A stretch of 64,000 nucleotides of DNA from Chromobotia macracanthus (Eukaryota > Chordata > Actinopteri > Cypriniformes > Botiidae). Shown in pieces: positions 11,725-24,799 of this stretch (its first letter is position 1; every line of letters begins with the position of its first letter). The notes under the pieces are model-generated. The model did not search any database. It was given only the letters and a program-made list of their open reading frames with translations, and was not told the origin of the DNA. The DNA lies in NCBI GenBank assembly GCA_036877525.1, contig JAZGTH010000041.1:868001-932000 (forward strand), in the 5' to 3' direction. The translations under genes were made by a program, and so were the position numbers.

Positions 11725-12645
11725 TTAATTAATTGTATTTATATAGTGCTTTTCACAATGAGCATCGTTACAAAACTGCTGTAAAGAAAGCCTGTTAACA
11801 CAAAGAAAAAAAATTGTAAAATTAAAAATAGAAAAAGAGATATATCATGGCAAAGAGTGATATTTATGCAAGGAAGCTGTAAGAATTAAGGCTGAAGTCA
11901 GACTGACTTTGGCAGGGCAGTCCTCCTCTGTCCAAACATTGTGAACATATTGTATGTGCTAATTGTAAGTCATAATAAACCGTTACAGTATACCATCAGC
12001 ATACACACAAGAGCACATGAAGGTAAGTGTTAACAACAGCAGGCTTATTGGCGGTAAATGTCATTCAGGTGAATATACAAGATGCAGAGAGTGTTCATAG
12101 TTCATAGAGAATTCATAATTTCACAGTTTTAGTTAACTTAGATTCCTAGAAGATATCCTGTGCAGGTACGGGCAACAAAGTCAAGACAGCTGGGTTCAGG
12201 GAAGTATGCACATGGTAGATCGGTGTAAAAGACTTAGCGAGAGTATTCAATGAGTCCTCTTTCTCTTGCATTCACCAGGAGCCAGGTAAGTCACCAGGAT
12301 AGCTGTAAGACCAGACAAAGGTAATGAGAAGTGAGCGTGACTATATAGGCCTGTTGATTGGCAGCGGCAGGTGCAGGTGATCCATAATGAGGTGATTGGG
12401 AGCGTGTCAGTGTGGTTGGCTGTGCGGGTGTGTCCGTAACACATTCATGATATTGATTTACATAATGTAGGTGTTTATAGGATATAGGTATTCTGTTATA
12501 TTCATAACAATATAAATATAGTATATATGTCTTGTTATGTATCAGTAGTCCCCCAGAGAACAAGCCATCTGCAAAAGTGGAGAAATAAAATCCTTGGGAA
12601 ACCAGGCTCAACCAGGAGGGGCAGTTCTCCTCTAGAACATTAACA
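11725..12645 (+). repeat. dispersed repeat related to 56690-57390 (LINE 3'-tail type)
   Basis: Starts with TTGTATTTATATAGTGCTTTTCACA and ends with ACCAGGCTCAACCAGGAG and CAGTTCTCCTCTAG. The same start and end marks, in the same orientation, bracket 56690-57380, where they adjoin remains of a minus-strand LINE. The interior is poorly conserved. It is probably a diverged copy of the same family lacking coding sequence. Confidence 0.5.
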
Positions 12646-13361
12646 TAATGCTACTGCAGCTAGACATTATGTGTACACTGTTTGTAAATGTTAATCAAGC
12701 TGTGAAAGTATTCAGAAAGCAATCCAGCCAAACAGTTACACAAGCTGTCAAGTTATTAACTGGGATCTAAGGAGTTCGTCTCAGTTTGTGTAACAATTCT
12801 TATTCTGACCTCTAGATGTCAGAAAAGAGTCCGCTAGTATGAATTTGAGTATATTTACTTAATCACTTAAGTATCTTTTTGCTACTTTGTACTTTGCCTA
12901 TCAATAATATTAACAACTTTTACTTCCTACTCAACCTCTTTTCTTATAAATATATGTAATTTAATATGTAAAATTAATAACTGTATTTATATATAACAAA
13001 AGTATGTACTTTTTACTCTACTACATTTTAAGTGGCAGCCGTTACACGTTACATTTTGCACAGCGCCCTAACTTTTTGCAGCGGGGTCTGTGCTACGGAG
13101 AAGGCGGTGACGCCATCTACAGGATTTTAAAGGTACTAGATATTGCGCATTTTGCCGTTACAAGCCCATGGAGGCTATTGGATGCAAATACAAGTGCATT
13201 AGAAATGTGTTAGCGAATCGCAGGTTCGAGCCCCAAATCATTTGAATCCAGCCCTGAATGTCTCTCGCCGAAATATTTTAGTATGTTATCACATTTAGTA
13301 GAAATTTGATAGGTATTATGTAAATGTAGGTTGTTTAAATTAATGCTGTTGCTGTTTATAG

Positions 13362-13488
13362 GACAGGATGTTGACTGTTGAAATCATGAGCATTCCTCCG
13401 GAGCGGATGGCACGTTTCCAAAGATTCGCTCCGCTCGCTGAGACCGATCAACGCCGCTCAACCCTGAATGACATCAGTGATGTGCTTG
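13362..13488 (+). CDS. orphan exon-like segment, unidentified
   Basis: A 127-base open segment lies between a convincing acceptor (GCTGTTTATAG, exon from 13362) and a donor (CTTG|GTAAAG). It is CpG-containing and GC-rich in AT-rich surroundings. It encodes 42 residues including IPPERMARFQRFAPLAE and QRRSTLNDISDVLG, which look like real protein rather than random translation. I do not recognise the protein. Internal methionines could start translation here. No partner exon was found in 13.5-18.6 kb. A decayed gene or an exon of an unmodelled gene between igsf10 and aadac are both possible. Confidence 0.35.
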
Positions 13489-16400
13489 GTAAAGAGTCTG
13501 CAAAATAAGCTATAGGTGTAGATGTGTAAAATGCCGTTCAAATATTGTTTTAATGAAGTTAGAACCCTAACACATAAATGCACACTAAATATTAAAAATC
13601 TTTCTAATAAAGAAATTAAAAGGGGTTGTACATTGAATACATTTAATCATACATTTAACACATGTAAATTCATTAATATAGTTAATAAATCAAGAACTGT
13701 AATGTTGGAGTGGGACTTGAGTGCTCTTTGTTTAACTGGCTTCGTGAACAGAGCATTCGCGTCTGTATGTGCCCTGTCATTAACATGCAGCTGTGCAACC
13801 AAAAGCTGTTACTAGAGCACAACATTATTTAAAAAGCACAGTTTTTAGATCTAGTCACTACTTTTTTACACAATTTTTTAAATCTAAAAAACTTTCATAT
13901 GGGGGAGCATGCATGTAGAGGGACCACCTCCCTATAGTCTCACAAAGTAATAAAGTTATAAAGGATATGAAGTGATATAATGTTCTACCAGCAAACAGAC
14001 GTTTATTTAAGCACCAAGCAAACATTCAAGTACTCTTTACACCTATGGTAAAGTATTAAAGCAAACCTTTAATATGGTGACCAATGTAAGTCCCCTCTGA
14101 AATTTCCAATGGCTTATAATACTAGAAGACCTTCCTAGTTTTTCAAATTTTAAATGTTATTTTACCATTTCTAGTGTTTTTATGGCTGTACCTTTTATTG
14201 CCTGTTCAAATGTGTCATGCAGATTTTTAGATGTTTGTTCCCTTAAAATCAGTTTTTTAAATTTGATGATTAGAAACTGATGTAGCCTCCATTGCAAGAG
14301 TGTTTGCTGAAGGATAGATATACGTCCCAGTAGAAACAAACCAGTGGAAAATAAAATGAATGAAAATATATTTCACATTTGGAAAGCCATGAAATAATAA
14401 AGTCTCTGTTTTTCAGACACATGTTGATGTGTCTGTGATTCTCTGCAGTCAAAGAGGCAATTTGTAACCAAATCTGTTTCACAGATGTGATCAAAAATAA
14501 AAGTGCAAACTCAGAAACAACTCATGTCATAAGCTTTAATCTTTGGTGGTTTTGCATGACACATTGACCTTTAAGATGTGCACTAAACCTCTGAAATCCC
14601 TTAAATCAAAATTCCTGCAAACACTTCTGAAGATGTTTCTGTCATACAAGATGAATTAAAAAATAGATGAATAAAAAAGAGAACAAAGATACATATAAAA
14701 GGCAGATTTCAGACATGTTAGCTCTAAGTTCTTTCCCAGGGATGCATGTTCTTTCAGAATCTTTAGACAAATTATTCTTTGGCCTACAAACTTGAGCTTC
14801 CTGCTAACCACCTAATCTCTTCCTGTTAAAACCTGCCCACCTGATGTCTGAGCCTGACAACAGAGTCTTTACCTCCTTCATCACTGGAGCTTGACGGATC
14901 CCCAATTTACCTGGTCCAGGAGGTTCTGGATCCCAGAGGAAGTGGGGAGCAGATGCACCTAGTAGACAGGGAAGAATATTGTCCAGAGGAGAGATCAGCG
15001 GTAGCTGCCAAGGCTATACTGGATCTGTCTGCACTCAGACTGTTCAGCACCCAGACCAAGGTGACTTCCAAACAATACTAAGGGACACCAGGACCCATTC
15101 TCTGACCCCTAGAGGGAGCCCTCACCTGAATATCAGAGTACTTCCTGTTCCACATACACAAGTAATTTCTGCTTGTATTATTTAAACAATGCTGTTCAGC
15201 TACCTTATTGTGTAGTATTACTAGTTCCACGGCCTTACTGAGCATTTATTTTATGGCTATTGCGTATGATACAGTTTAGATATGGCTGTGCATTCTGGCT
15301 GTGCATTCTGTAAAGTTCCATACTACATTAACAATTTTTGTGCTACAGACAAAGGGATATCAAAAAAGAGTTTTTGTTGGATTTCCATCTGTAAAATACA
15401 ATCCCACAGATTTACATTAAAGGAAGGACCCCAACAATCTTTTAAAATATTATAATTGCACAGAAATTATGTACAACCCTTACATTTTGATTTAATTCAA
15501 TTATCGTCTACTGTCTACTACTATCAGTCACCTGGGGTCGCTGTATGTTATTATATGGAGTTGGAGCTCCTTGTGTTTTGTCTGTCATGCATTACTATGG
15601 GGTTTAGTTAAAATGTTTTTTTGGTCTATAAAATACACATGCCACCCACAAAACAGTTTTTTTTGTGTAAAAGTCATACATTCATAATCAGAATAAAAAT
15701 AAAAAAGCCAACACAGATCACATGTATTTAAAATGCTTATTATTGGTGGGCAGCTCTGTGTATTATGCCTAGATTTATTTTTGTCTCCAGTCACATTAGC
15801 AGTTAAGAGCAAAAATTTGGATTGCAAACCAACTTTTGAGACCATACCCTCAATATTGTTGCTTTGAGATAAATTACTGTTTGCAGAGCAATGAGGCTAC
15901 AGTCCTGGCAGTGAAAGGAGACTGAATGCTAATATCACAGCCATAGAACTGAAACATCCCGTGTTCAGGGCTGGCAGCATGTATGCCCAGTTTCAGATTT
16001 ACTGAGCTCCACTAAAGCACCCCAGCGCTCTGTTGTCCCCACTTCTAAACCACTGATGAGACCTCTCTTAAGTTCCACTTAACATCAATTTCTCAAGTTT
16101 CTCGATTTAACCACTTTTGGGTCACGGTTTATATATACCATTGGCTGTACAGTCTACAGGAAGCCATTAGATGCTTTAGATCACTTATTGAAGGTCTTGA
16201 AATTCCGTTATTGGGATCTCTACTACAAGTCCATACATTGAAAATATGTCCAGCCAAAACAGTTTATCTCTCTGTAACTGAAGAATTCCATACATATAAA
16301 TGTATGCATGTATATACAATTTATATATGATTTAGTATGTATATGTTCACATATATATGTATTTACAATTATACAATTTCTAATTATACTATTTGTTCAA

Positions 16401-17616
16401 GACATGTACAAACATACAGTGGAGAACATGGTTCACACAATCTAATACATGTAGCCATACATCAAGTTGTTTACAGAAATATGTGTGTCATTTATTTGTT
16501 ATTTATTAACAAAATTGTTCATTTGTTTACATTTGTTAATTATTGTTAATTATTAAAACAGGCTGTATTATGTGTATTTGTTTATTGTATAGTCTTTGAC
16601 ATATTGTGACCCATGCTGACATGCAAAATGTCATAATTAACACATTTTCAAAAATTAGTTCTTGTTTTCATTTTATTATTAAAACAATGGAAAGATTTAG
16701 GAAGGTACACCGTTCAGAAAATGTACAAATAAAGATAATTAACTGCTATTTGGAGCATTGGGATCGCTAGACAAGGGCTTAATGAACTCATTTTTGTCAA
16801 ATTAAACCTGAAATTAAATCAAAACTGACACGTGTTTTGCCCTGTAGCTCATAATTAGCCCAAACACATTCAGACTCATTTTGCCAGCACGGGTCACATT
16901 TATATTTTCAAATTGATAAAATCTATACATTACCATATACTGCATAGAATATATGTGTTTACAAGTATTTCCATACTTTAGATTTTTGTATGGGGTGAGA
17001 CAAGCATAAGTGTTGCTTACACTCTAGGGCTCATTGAAGACAGTATGCATTCTGGATCATTTGCAGTGTGCCTGCACATGCACAGATGATTTTGCTAAGT
17101 AAGAATTTTTCCTGGATAAACAACATTCCTGTCAAAGAAACACAAGCCTCACCTAAACCCTAACTACATCCCAAATTTACCTAAAAAATTAACAATGATG
17201 TTAATCCTGTATCATGCCCTACCTGGTAATATCATGTTCACCAATTCAAGGTTCACCAATGAAGGTCAGTTAGTCATCAAACATTACCCAAGATTTTTAG
17301 CTGACCTAAATTCTATTATAGTTGACAAGCCTAGCTAAACAGTAATTATGTGTTGCATTTCTGGGTAGGCTGGGAAGACTAGATTGGGTGGAGATTGTGT
17401 TCTTTCAGGCATATATGTCTATCAGCCAGGCAGAAGACTGTGCAGCTAACAAGGTGTGTTTACATATGAAATACAGGACTTTGCTTTGGTATTTTCTTAA
17501 CTCATGATGCAGACCATCTGGGCTGGTCTTCCATTCAATATTAAATAAGTTCCCATATATGCTGGGAACTTTCAGTTGCATATTTATTCACTCTCTGCTA
17601 CAACTAATCATAAAGT
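13489..17616. other. AT-rich intergenic spacer
   Basis: No gene recognised. A GC-richer patch at 14830-15150 has short open stretches (PRGSPHLNIRVLPVPH) that could be a retroelement end, but I cannot assign it. 16290-16560 is very AT-rich with simple ATATAT runs. Confidence 0.55.
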
Positions 17617-17800
17617 GACATATTTGTCAGATATGGTAACCCATCTCTGGTGAGGAGTGAACACACACACACCTGGAGCAGTGGGCAGCACACTACTGCG
17701 CCCAGGGAGCAATTGGGGGTTAGGTGCCTTGCTCAAGGACACTTCAGTTGCTACCTGCCAGCGCTGGAATTGAACCAGCAACCTTCTGAGTAGTCAATTA
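17617..17800 (+). repeat. dispersed fish repeat (AAGTGACATATTTGTCAGATATGG type)
   Basis: Opens with AGTGACATATTTGTCAGATA and TGGTAACCCAT, includes a short CA run, then GCAGTGGGCAGC and CTTGCTCAAGGACACTTC. The opening block recurs at 62108-62210 and the GCAGT..GTGCTGCCCA and TCACTCCTCACCAGTGATGG blocks recur at 29280-29355 in inverted sense. I do not assign a superfamily. Confidence 0.6.
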
Positions 17801-18641
17801 CTTAGGAAAGTAAATGTAAATTTTTACACATTAAATGGTTTTGCAATAACCATTGCAATAACCAAAATAATATAATAATATAATTTTATTTATTGTAAAT
17901 AGTTCTGCACTTAAAATATTTATGTTCGGAACCTATGTATATTCTGAAAATCAAACTGAGCATTTAAAATTAGGGAGACAAAATGACAACAGTTTAAAGC
18001 TTTTATAAACTGTCCTTTAAAAACATTTTCTCTTCAGCCAAACAGAAAGTTTCCACAGCTGAGTTTTCTTGAAGAACCATATATGCATGTATAGGCTATG
18101 CATTTGATATTAGTGTTTAATCTTTCCGGATTATAAAACTCTTTTTCATACCGTGGTCTTTCTATTTACTGCTATAAATATTGCTATCCAGTGTCACAAG
18201 AGCTGATTATATCTCCTCAGCCAATAACTCAGCATGAAAGGGGGAGGGGCACAAACCGTGCGATGACCCATGAGAGCATCTGAAAAATTTGAGAAGAATT
18301 TATGCCTGGTGCAGCGAAGCTCAAGGAGAGTTTCAATGCGAATGAATAAACGCTTGGGGTCAAACGTACAAGCAGCACGCACATCTCTCCACTTATCCGC
18401 GCGCAGAGCTGCTGGGTACAGTGTCACGATCAGATGACACTAACACGTGTTGTCATATTGTGCTGGCTCCAGTCCAAAATTAATCCAGGATTACACTTTA
18501 CCACACAGAGAACTCAATGACTAATAAACGCAGCTGACGGACGCTCTTTCAGCTGCAGAAGACCTGTGTGAAAGGAAAAGTGGAAGCTATAGATAAACAA
18601 TTAAAACAAAGGAAAGGACAAATTCTAAATCTAAATTCAAA

Positions 18642-21600
18642 ATGAGATCTAAAGGAGTGTGTCTGGCTGTGTTACTAAGTGCGTTAACAGCTTATTACGT
18701 TTACGTACCTATTCCGAATAACATTGAGGAGAGATGGAAACTAATGCTCACTGACTCGTTCTTCAGAAGTTTAAGCCACTTGGTAAGTTTGTTTAAAAGC
18801 GCTTTGAGTTGCCTGTAAACTGTTTTGAGTAGATCAGTAATAATGGCTCAGATGTTTTGGTCGTCTTGTCTTGGTGCTAATTCAAATAATCGTGTATGTT
18901 TCTGCTACGGCTGATTGTTTGTAATTCAGAGACGTCGCCGAACTGACGTTTGCGCAGGATTGTGTGTGTGTTTTGACAGTGCGGCAGATTTACAATTACA
19001 ACAGATTATGTCAATCTCTGACCCTAATATTATTAGTTATATAGTTTATGCAGTAAGTTTTCGAACTATTAATACAATGACATATAGAAAAAAAATAAAA
19101 AGCTTCTTGATACGAGTTACTAAAGGACGAATTCAGTTCCTATTCAGTTCTTTAAATTTTTATACATTAAATTTATACACTTCAGCATTTACATACTCGT
19201 TTAAATAACGGTTGCTTTAACATTGGTTTGTAGCTTTATTGTATAATGTTGCAGGAGAGTGTTGCTTGTAGAGACCTGCTCTATTTCACTAGTATTAGTC
19301 AATAGTAGCATTAGTCAGTGATCGTTTAGAGCAGATTCCGAGTTTGCTTTAGCTTCTTCGAATTTCCTTTGCTGATGGTTTGATTAAAAAAAAACACATA
19401 TGGATGTTCTTTAGCCAACTGTCCATATGCCACATTAAATAAATTGGTTGTTTGGTAAAGCTTGGTCAGTGCGGTAGTAATACATTCCATGGTCAGTTAG
19501 GGTTAGGGTTAGGACATAAAATAATAAGAGAATTACAATACTGGAACAGAGTGAAAACTTTGTCATGTGAATAGTTTTCAAAACGTATTCACCTTTATGT
19601 TCCAAACACATATGACTTTCCTTTGTGGAACATGCAAGATGTTAGGCTGAATATTTAACCTCAGTCATCATTCACTTTCATTGCTGCCAGTTTTTCTGCT
19701 TCTTGTGTTCCACAGTCAAAAGAAAGACAAACAGTAGGCTTGTAACAACTAGGATAAATAAATAATGACAGTATTTTAATTAATGGAATAAACTGTTCCG
19801 CAATGTAACATGGATTAATGTCATTTTTAAGTGGCTTAACCATGCAAAAATGTAGAGGATTCCATATTAGCTTTGACTATTAGTGTGATAATCTCAGTTG
19901 ATCAACCATCTGTCTAACCCTTTCATAACTCTTCATAAGGCAATACAGCCATGCACAAGGTGATCTGAGCTGGAAGACAAATTAACTTAAAGTCCGCCAT
20001 TCCAACACATTCCAACACTCTTTCTCCTTCTCCACAGGCAGAACTTAGTGAGCAGGTGGGATTTTTGGACTATATGCGAGTGATGATGTTCATCACCTTT
20101 GCAGAGCAAGTGGTACCAGTGTCAGATGAGAGGGTGCAGGTGGTGGATGAGAACTTTGATGGGGTGGAGGTTATTGTTTATCAGCCAATCCAGCAAGAGG
20201 ATACAGAAGAGCTGAGAAGAGCCATTATTTATCTACATGGAGGAGGCTGGTGTCTGGGCAGCTCACGTGAGTTCCATCAACCACTTTCTTCTGTATTTCT
20301 GAAGAGAATGTTGTTGCATCGTAATCACACAATATGTATTTTGAGTCAACATAAAATCAAAATGTACCTTATTTAATTTCTTAAACATGTTCATGGTTGT
20401 ATTGTGCACGGTTCATTAGTGCATGATATTCCAAAAAAGGAAAAATACTTTAAGAAAAATAAAGATTTAATAATTACCTTTTTGGGTGGTGTCATCAAAA
20501 TAGTCTGGTTTCATTCTGGTGTGGAGCAGTCATTTTTTTTAAATAATTCAATTAATAAATATACAATAAATATTCGATGTAGCATTAAACATAGTGTAAG
20601 CATATATATATATATATTTATAGGTATAAGTTAAAACAAATTTTCAAAATGGAAAAGGGACATGAAAAATCAAAAGCATAAAGGAATGACTTTATTTACT
20701 TAAGGACAATTACTGCCTGCTAAACAACTTTGCTTATTCTCACTCCCGTGTTTCTCTTACCTTAGGCATGAGCCCTTATGATCTCTTAGCCAGGCACATG
20801 GTAGCAGAGCTCAACGCAGTTGTTGTATCTGTAGAGTGAGTATAAGCTCTTTTCCATTTTCTCACACATAGCACATAAGCACATAAAAGTACACTTTACT
20901 TTTTATGAATCATGATTCATGAAATCGTGGACATACCTGTTTGTTTTGGTTTGATATTGCATGGTCATTCACTACCCCAAAACCACCTGTTTCTTATTCT
21001 GTACAGATACCTACCTATAAATTATATATAATTAAATATATTTAGACAAATATGTATTACTACAAACAGAAACATAATATACATTTAGCTACTAAAATCT
21101 GACCATGTCGGATGACCATGTGTGTTAGTGGTGACAAATTAATGCTAAATTTGTCAATATTGATAATAAATATTTAACATACCGGTACATATTATTTTGT
21201 TTGTGACAGTGTTGATAATATCAGTAACAGCAAAGAACTGAAAATACTCTATTTACTGACAAAGCGTTTAGTATTGGTAGCAATTCAACTAAAAACATAG
21301 TAACCAGTGACTGATTGGTCAGTGTTACTTGATCAGTATTATATATTGTTGTGGTCATGAATTTCCAATGTAGGCTTTTCCCTGCAAAGTCTGCTTACAG
21401 TTCTTGACTCATCCAAAACCAAATTGATTCATTTTTGCACAATTCTGTGCAAGACTACAGAAAAGGCAGATCACAGCTCACAGCTCGCAGATCACAAACA
21501 TTCACTTCATGTCTTTAAAGAACATAAAACGAAATATTTTGAGGCAGATTTCATCATTTACACTTTATAGTTTAGCCAAATACGACAGAAACAGCATAAA

Positions 21601-24600
21601 TCGATTTGCTGATGACATATTGTTATCTGAAACCATCAACAATTAATCCACACTTTGAGGCAATCCCTCTCCAAGCCAAACAATGTCCTTTAGTATCATG
21701 GACAACAGCTAAAATGAAGACGTGGCAAGCTGGCAAAGCTTGAAGATGAGACTTATTACCAGCAAGGAAGATTAGTGAAGCAAGGATAAATGTTTAGTGA
21801 GCCATCTGCAGACCAAAAGTCTAATGTGTCTCTTTTACAAAGAGGTTGAGTAGACTGCTGCGTGCCTTCCTGGTGCCAACCCACTTTGACTCTCTGCATT
21901 TGACCACACTTTGACTCTCCGCATTTGTCTCCACTTTGAGTCTCTGCATTTGTCAGCGTTTTTGCACCATGACATCCAACATAACCATACCATGCACAAT
22001 TTTTTTGTCATCAAGATAATAACTAGATAACCAAACGCAAAGAAAGCCAGACAAGAGTGTTGTTAACCCAGAACTCCAAGTGATTCTTGCTGTCAAACCA
22101 CTAAAACATTTACCAAAATCATGGTGGGCTTGATGTTTTTGTGAGAGATCTGTTTCCTGCCAGCATGTATGGAAATCAAGGCTGAAATGAAGGAAAGAAA
22201 GGTGGTGTAAAAGGGTTTAAAAAAGATGTTGTCTTAAGGAAATATCAGCCATCAATTGAATTCATGGTATCACCTGTCCAATATTCTAGATCCGTATTCA
22301 GTAACCCTGGCTTGACTTTATTGAATTCAATGTTATGCAGGTTCTTGTTCTTGTCAAACTTGGCAATTTTTACCAAAACTAACAATTCTCTTGTTTATTT
22401 ACCTTATTTATATTTATTTTATCCCAGAGGTACATGACTTCTTTATTCAGATGAATACTAACAACTAAAGATTTTTTATGAAATATGATACTTCAAAATG
22501 TCCATATGTCCAGCTAATGCTGTTCCCTTGCATTATGGACTACAATGGAATATAACGGCAAAAAATGTCGAAGTAAAATGACAGTGTAATTAGACCAATA
22601 GTTGATAATGTGACCACCCCATTTGGAACTTATGATACATGTTTCAAAACTTTAACAATTTAATTTCCACAGTCCAGAGATCATATGTGAATGCTCATGC
22701 AATATATCACCATCATTCATACAACCGAAATCATCCATACACAAACTTGTGTACCTTTTCCACATTGCTATTAAAAATTACATTTATAGTCTTATAGTGC
22801 AGTTACTGCTTTTTGCCTTTACATGGCAGTGAATTGAAAGCATTTGAATAATTCTGTCAAAACTTGTACAAATTTGTTCTGTATAGGTACCGTCTAGCCC
22901 CAGCTTACCACTTTCCTGTCCCATTTGAGGATGTGTATCGTGTGGTGAAGTACTTCCTTCATGCTGATGTTCTGAAAAGCTACAACATCAATCCAGAAAG
23001 AATTGCTGTGTCAGGGGATAGTGCAGGAGGAAACCTTGCAGCTGCAGTGGCCCAGCAGGTAAGACATGTAAGACCCAGTAGGGCTTAAAAACCAGGTTAT
23101 CTTTGTTCCAAATCCACTTTTAACCCTGTGTATAGTAAAACTTGTAATTTCGAAAGAGAAAATAAAAAACTTGTCCTCCTATCCTGTTTCTAACTTCAGA
23201 TCTATTCCATCTTGTAAATGCAGCTTTGTAGACTAGGCTTGTTGACTTGGCAAAATGTTAAATGTTTTATTTGGTATTTGCTTAAGTCGCTTTGGATAAA
23301 AGAAGCTGCTAAATGAATTGTTCTGGGGGTCATAAAACCCTGCTCTGAAGCAGGGATAGCACTGCTTTTGGACGGTTAACCCCACATTGCTTTGCCAAAT
23401 GTGTGCGGTGTAAAATAAAGCGGGGTTAGAATGATAAAGTTAAATGCTTAGCAATGTTCTGATTGCAATGGAACTGCCTCATATCACCAGCTGTGACAAA
23501 AAGTCACTTACCGAAACCTAGTGCACTGTTGTTTCTGCGGGAAAAGTAAAAATAATGTCAAATGCTGACTAATAAGGAAGAGCGAGACAGGTGTTTAAGT
23601 GGTTGTGTTTATCCAGTCATGATTTTTGACACTACAAATATGCAAATAAGAATGTTAACCCAGGGTTTAGGAATGTGCAGTTGAAACATCAGACCATAAA
23701 TACCTAGGGTTAACTCTTAATCCCTGGAGAAGTATGAACAATGTGCAACAGATAAACCAAGATTACATTTTCCCGGTTTTTAAATGACCTGCGTTTAATT
23801 ATTTCAAGTGTAAAAAGCCCTTAATATTGTTTATAAACCATCTCAGTGTGACGCTTCAAGAAACTAGGTAATAAAATGTCAAGAAAACATTTAGTGCATT
23901 TTAGGAGAGGGGAACTACATTGAAGATGCTAGAATATAACCTAGTATAATTCATTTTGAATTATCTTTAGTCAAAATACAATTCCCTTTGTACAATTACA
24001 ATTAAGTACATTTGTATTTAATTGTTTTTTTTTATATTACCTTTAGTCTAAAATATAGGAAAATGTTAATGAAGTAATGAGTGTTTCAAAACTTCTTACT
24101 GGTACTGAATGTTTGTAAATTCTGTGCATTATACTGGTAAGATACCTAATACATCATGTTTGATCTGTTTTTTTGTATAATTGTACTCAGTTGCAGCAAG
24201 ACCCAGGAAAGCATGTCCATCTAAAGATCCAAGCTTTAATCTACCCTGTCCTGCAAGCCCTGGATCTTAACACCCCCTCCTACCAACAGAACCAGCACAT
24301 GCCTATATTACCCCGCACACTTATGGTCCGTTTTTGGAGCGAGTACTTTACCAGCGACAAGTCGTTTTTTAGATCCATGATGACAAACACACACAATAAC
24401 CTGGAATCAGCTGCCCTGCTTAAATTTGTGAACTGGAGTTCATACTTGCCTTATTCTTATCGTCAGACTTACAATTACAGTGCCCCCTCTGTGAACACTG
24501 GTGGAAATCCAGGTCCCCACAGCTGGCTGACAGATCCACGGGCATCACCGCTTCTGGTGCCAGATACAATTTTACGTCTACTGCCTAAGACATATGTGTT

Positions 24601-24799
24601 AACATGCGAGTATGACGTACTGCGAGATGACGGCCTAATGTATGTCACACGGCTGCAGAATGTTGGTGTTGATGTGACACATGAACATTACCCTGGTGGA
24701 TTTCACGGTGCACTCATGTTCACAGTGTGGCCTACAGACTTTGAGATTGGACGCAGGATGATGGACAACTATGTTTCATGGCTTAAGCAAAATTTATAA
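18642..24799 (+). CDS. aadac: aadac, arylacetamide deacetylase (five exons, complete)
   Basis: Coding exons are 18642-18782, 20038-20266, 20766-20835, 22887-23058 and 24191-24799, with GT/AG junctions and phases 0, 1, 0, 0. They give 406 residues, against about 399 for human AADAC. The enzyme is an ER-lumen serine hydrolase of the hormone-sensitive-lipase family that hydrolyses arylacetamides and acylglycerol-type esters. Residues 1-22 form the signal anchor (VCLAVLLSALTAYYVYVPIP). The oxyanion HGGGW is at 114-118 and the nucleophile GDSAG has Ser192. The charge relay is completed by Asp346 (YDVLRDDG) and His376 (GFHG). The blocks MVRFWSEYF, KFVNWSS and DGLMYVTRL favour AADAC over the relative NCEH1. 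The ATG at 18642 starts the anchor. Introns hold TE debris but no exon is damaged. Confidence 0.94.
19575..19725. repeat. fragment of the GTTCCAAACC-type dispersed repeat (aadac intron 1)
   Basis: Contains TATGTTCCAAACACATATGACTTTC followed by TGTGGAACA and later TCATTCACTTTCATTG and TGTGTTCCACAGTCA. These are worn versions of the inverted-repeat element also found at 25045-25312. Low similarity, so only a fragment is claimed. Confidence 0.4.
20602..20625. repeat. (AT)n microsatellite in aadac intron 2
   Basis: Pure alternating AT run of about 16 bases followed by TTTATAGG. No other feature seen. Confidence 0.8.
21887..21965. repeat. minisatellite of about 27-bp units (aadac intron 3)
   Basis: Three consecutive copies of CCACTTTGACTCTCTGCATTTG with small changes (ACTCTC/GAGTCT). 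The unit does not recur elsewhere in the window. Confidence 0.75.
23175..23316 (+). repeat. truncated L2-type LINE 3' end (aadac intron 4)
   Basis: CTTGTAAATGCAGCTTTG and GACT..GGCT..TTG.C, then AGTCGCTTTGGATAAAAG and GCTGCTAAATGA, match in order the last ~130 bases of the LINE ending at 51955. The 5' truncation and sense orientation are typical of LINE retrotransposition debris. Confidence 0.75.
23320..23830. repeat. possible non-autonomous DNA transposon in aadac intron 4
   Basis: The stretch contains internally complementary motifs (AACCCTGCTCTGAAGCAGGG, TTAACCCAGGGTTTAGG, CTAGGGTTAACTC, TTAATCCCTGG). They resemble a palindrome-rich MITE. I cannot set the ends or find a target duplication. 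Confidence 0.3.

Noticed and set aside
13200..13235. tRNA B-box-like GGTTCGAGCCCC
   Set aside because: No A box at the right distance and no tRNA fold; could be a worn SINE but unsupported.
14830..15185. possible retroelement or exon (PRGSPHLNIRVLPVPH)
   Set aside because: GC-richer than its surroundings but with no recognisable motif, splice-site pair or LTR.
18181..18480. minus-strand 77-residue frame upstream of aadac
   Set aside because: The position and GC content suit aadac 5' flanking or promoter DNA; the peptide is not recognisable.
18642..24799. nceh1 as the identity of the hydrolase
   Set aside because: NCEH1 shares the fold, but the MVRFWSEYF, KFVNWSS and DGLMYVTRL blocks and the YHFP.PFEDVY segment fit AADAC better.
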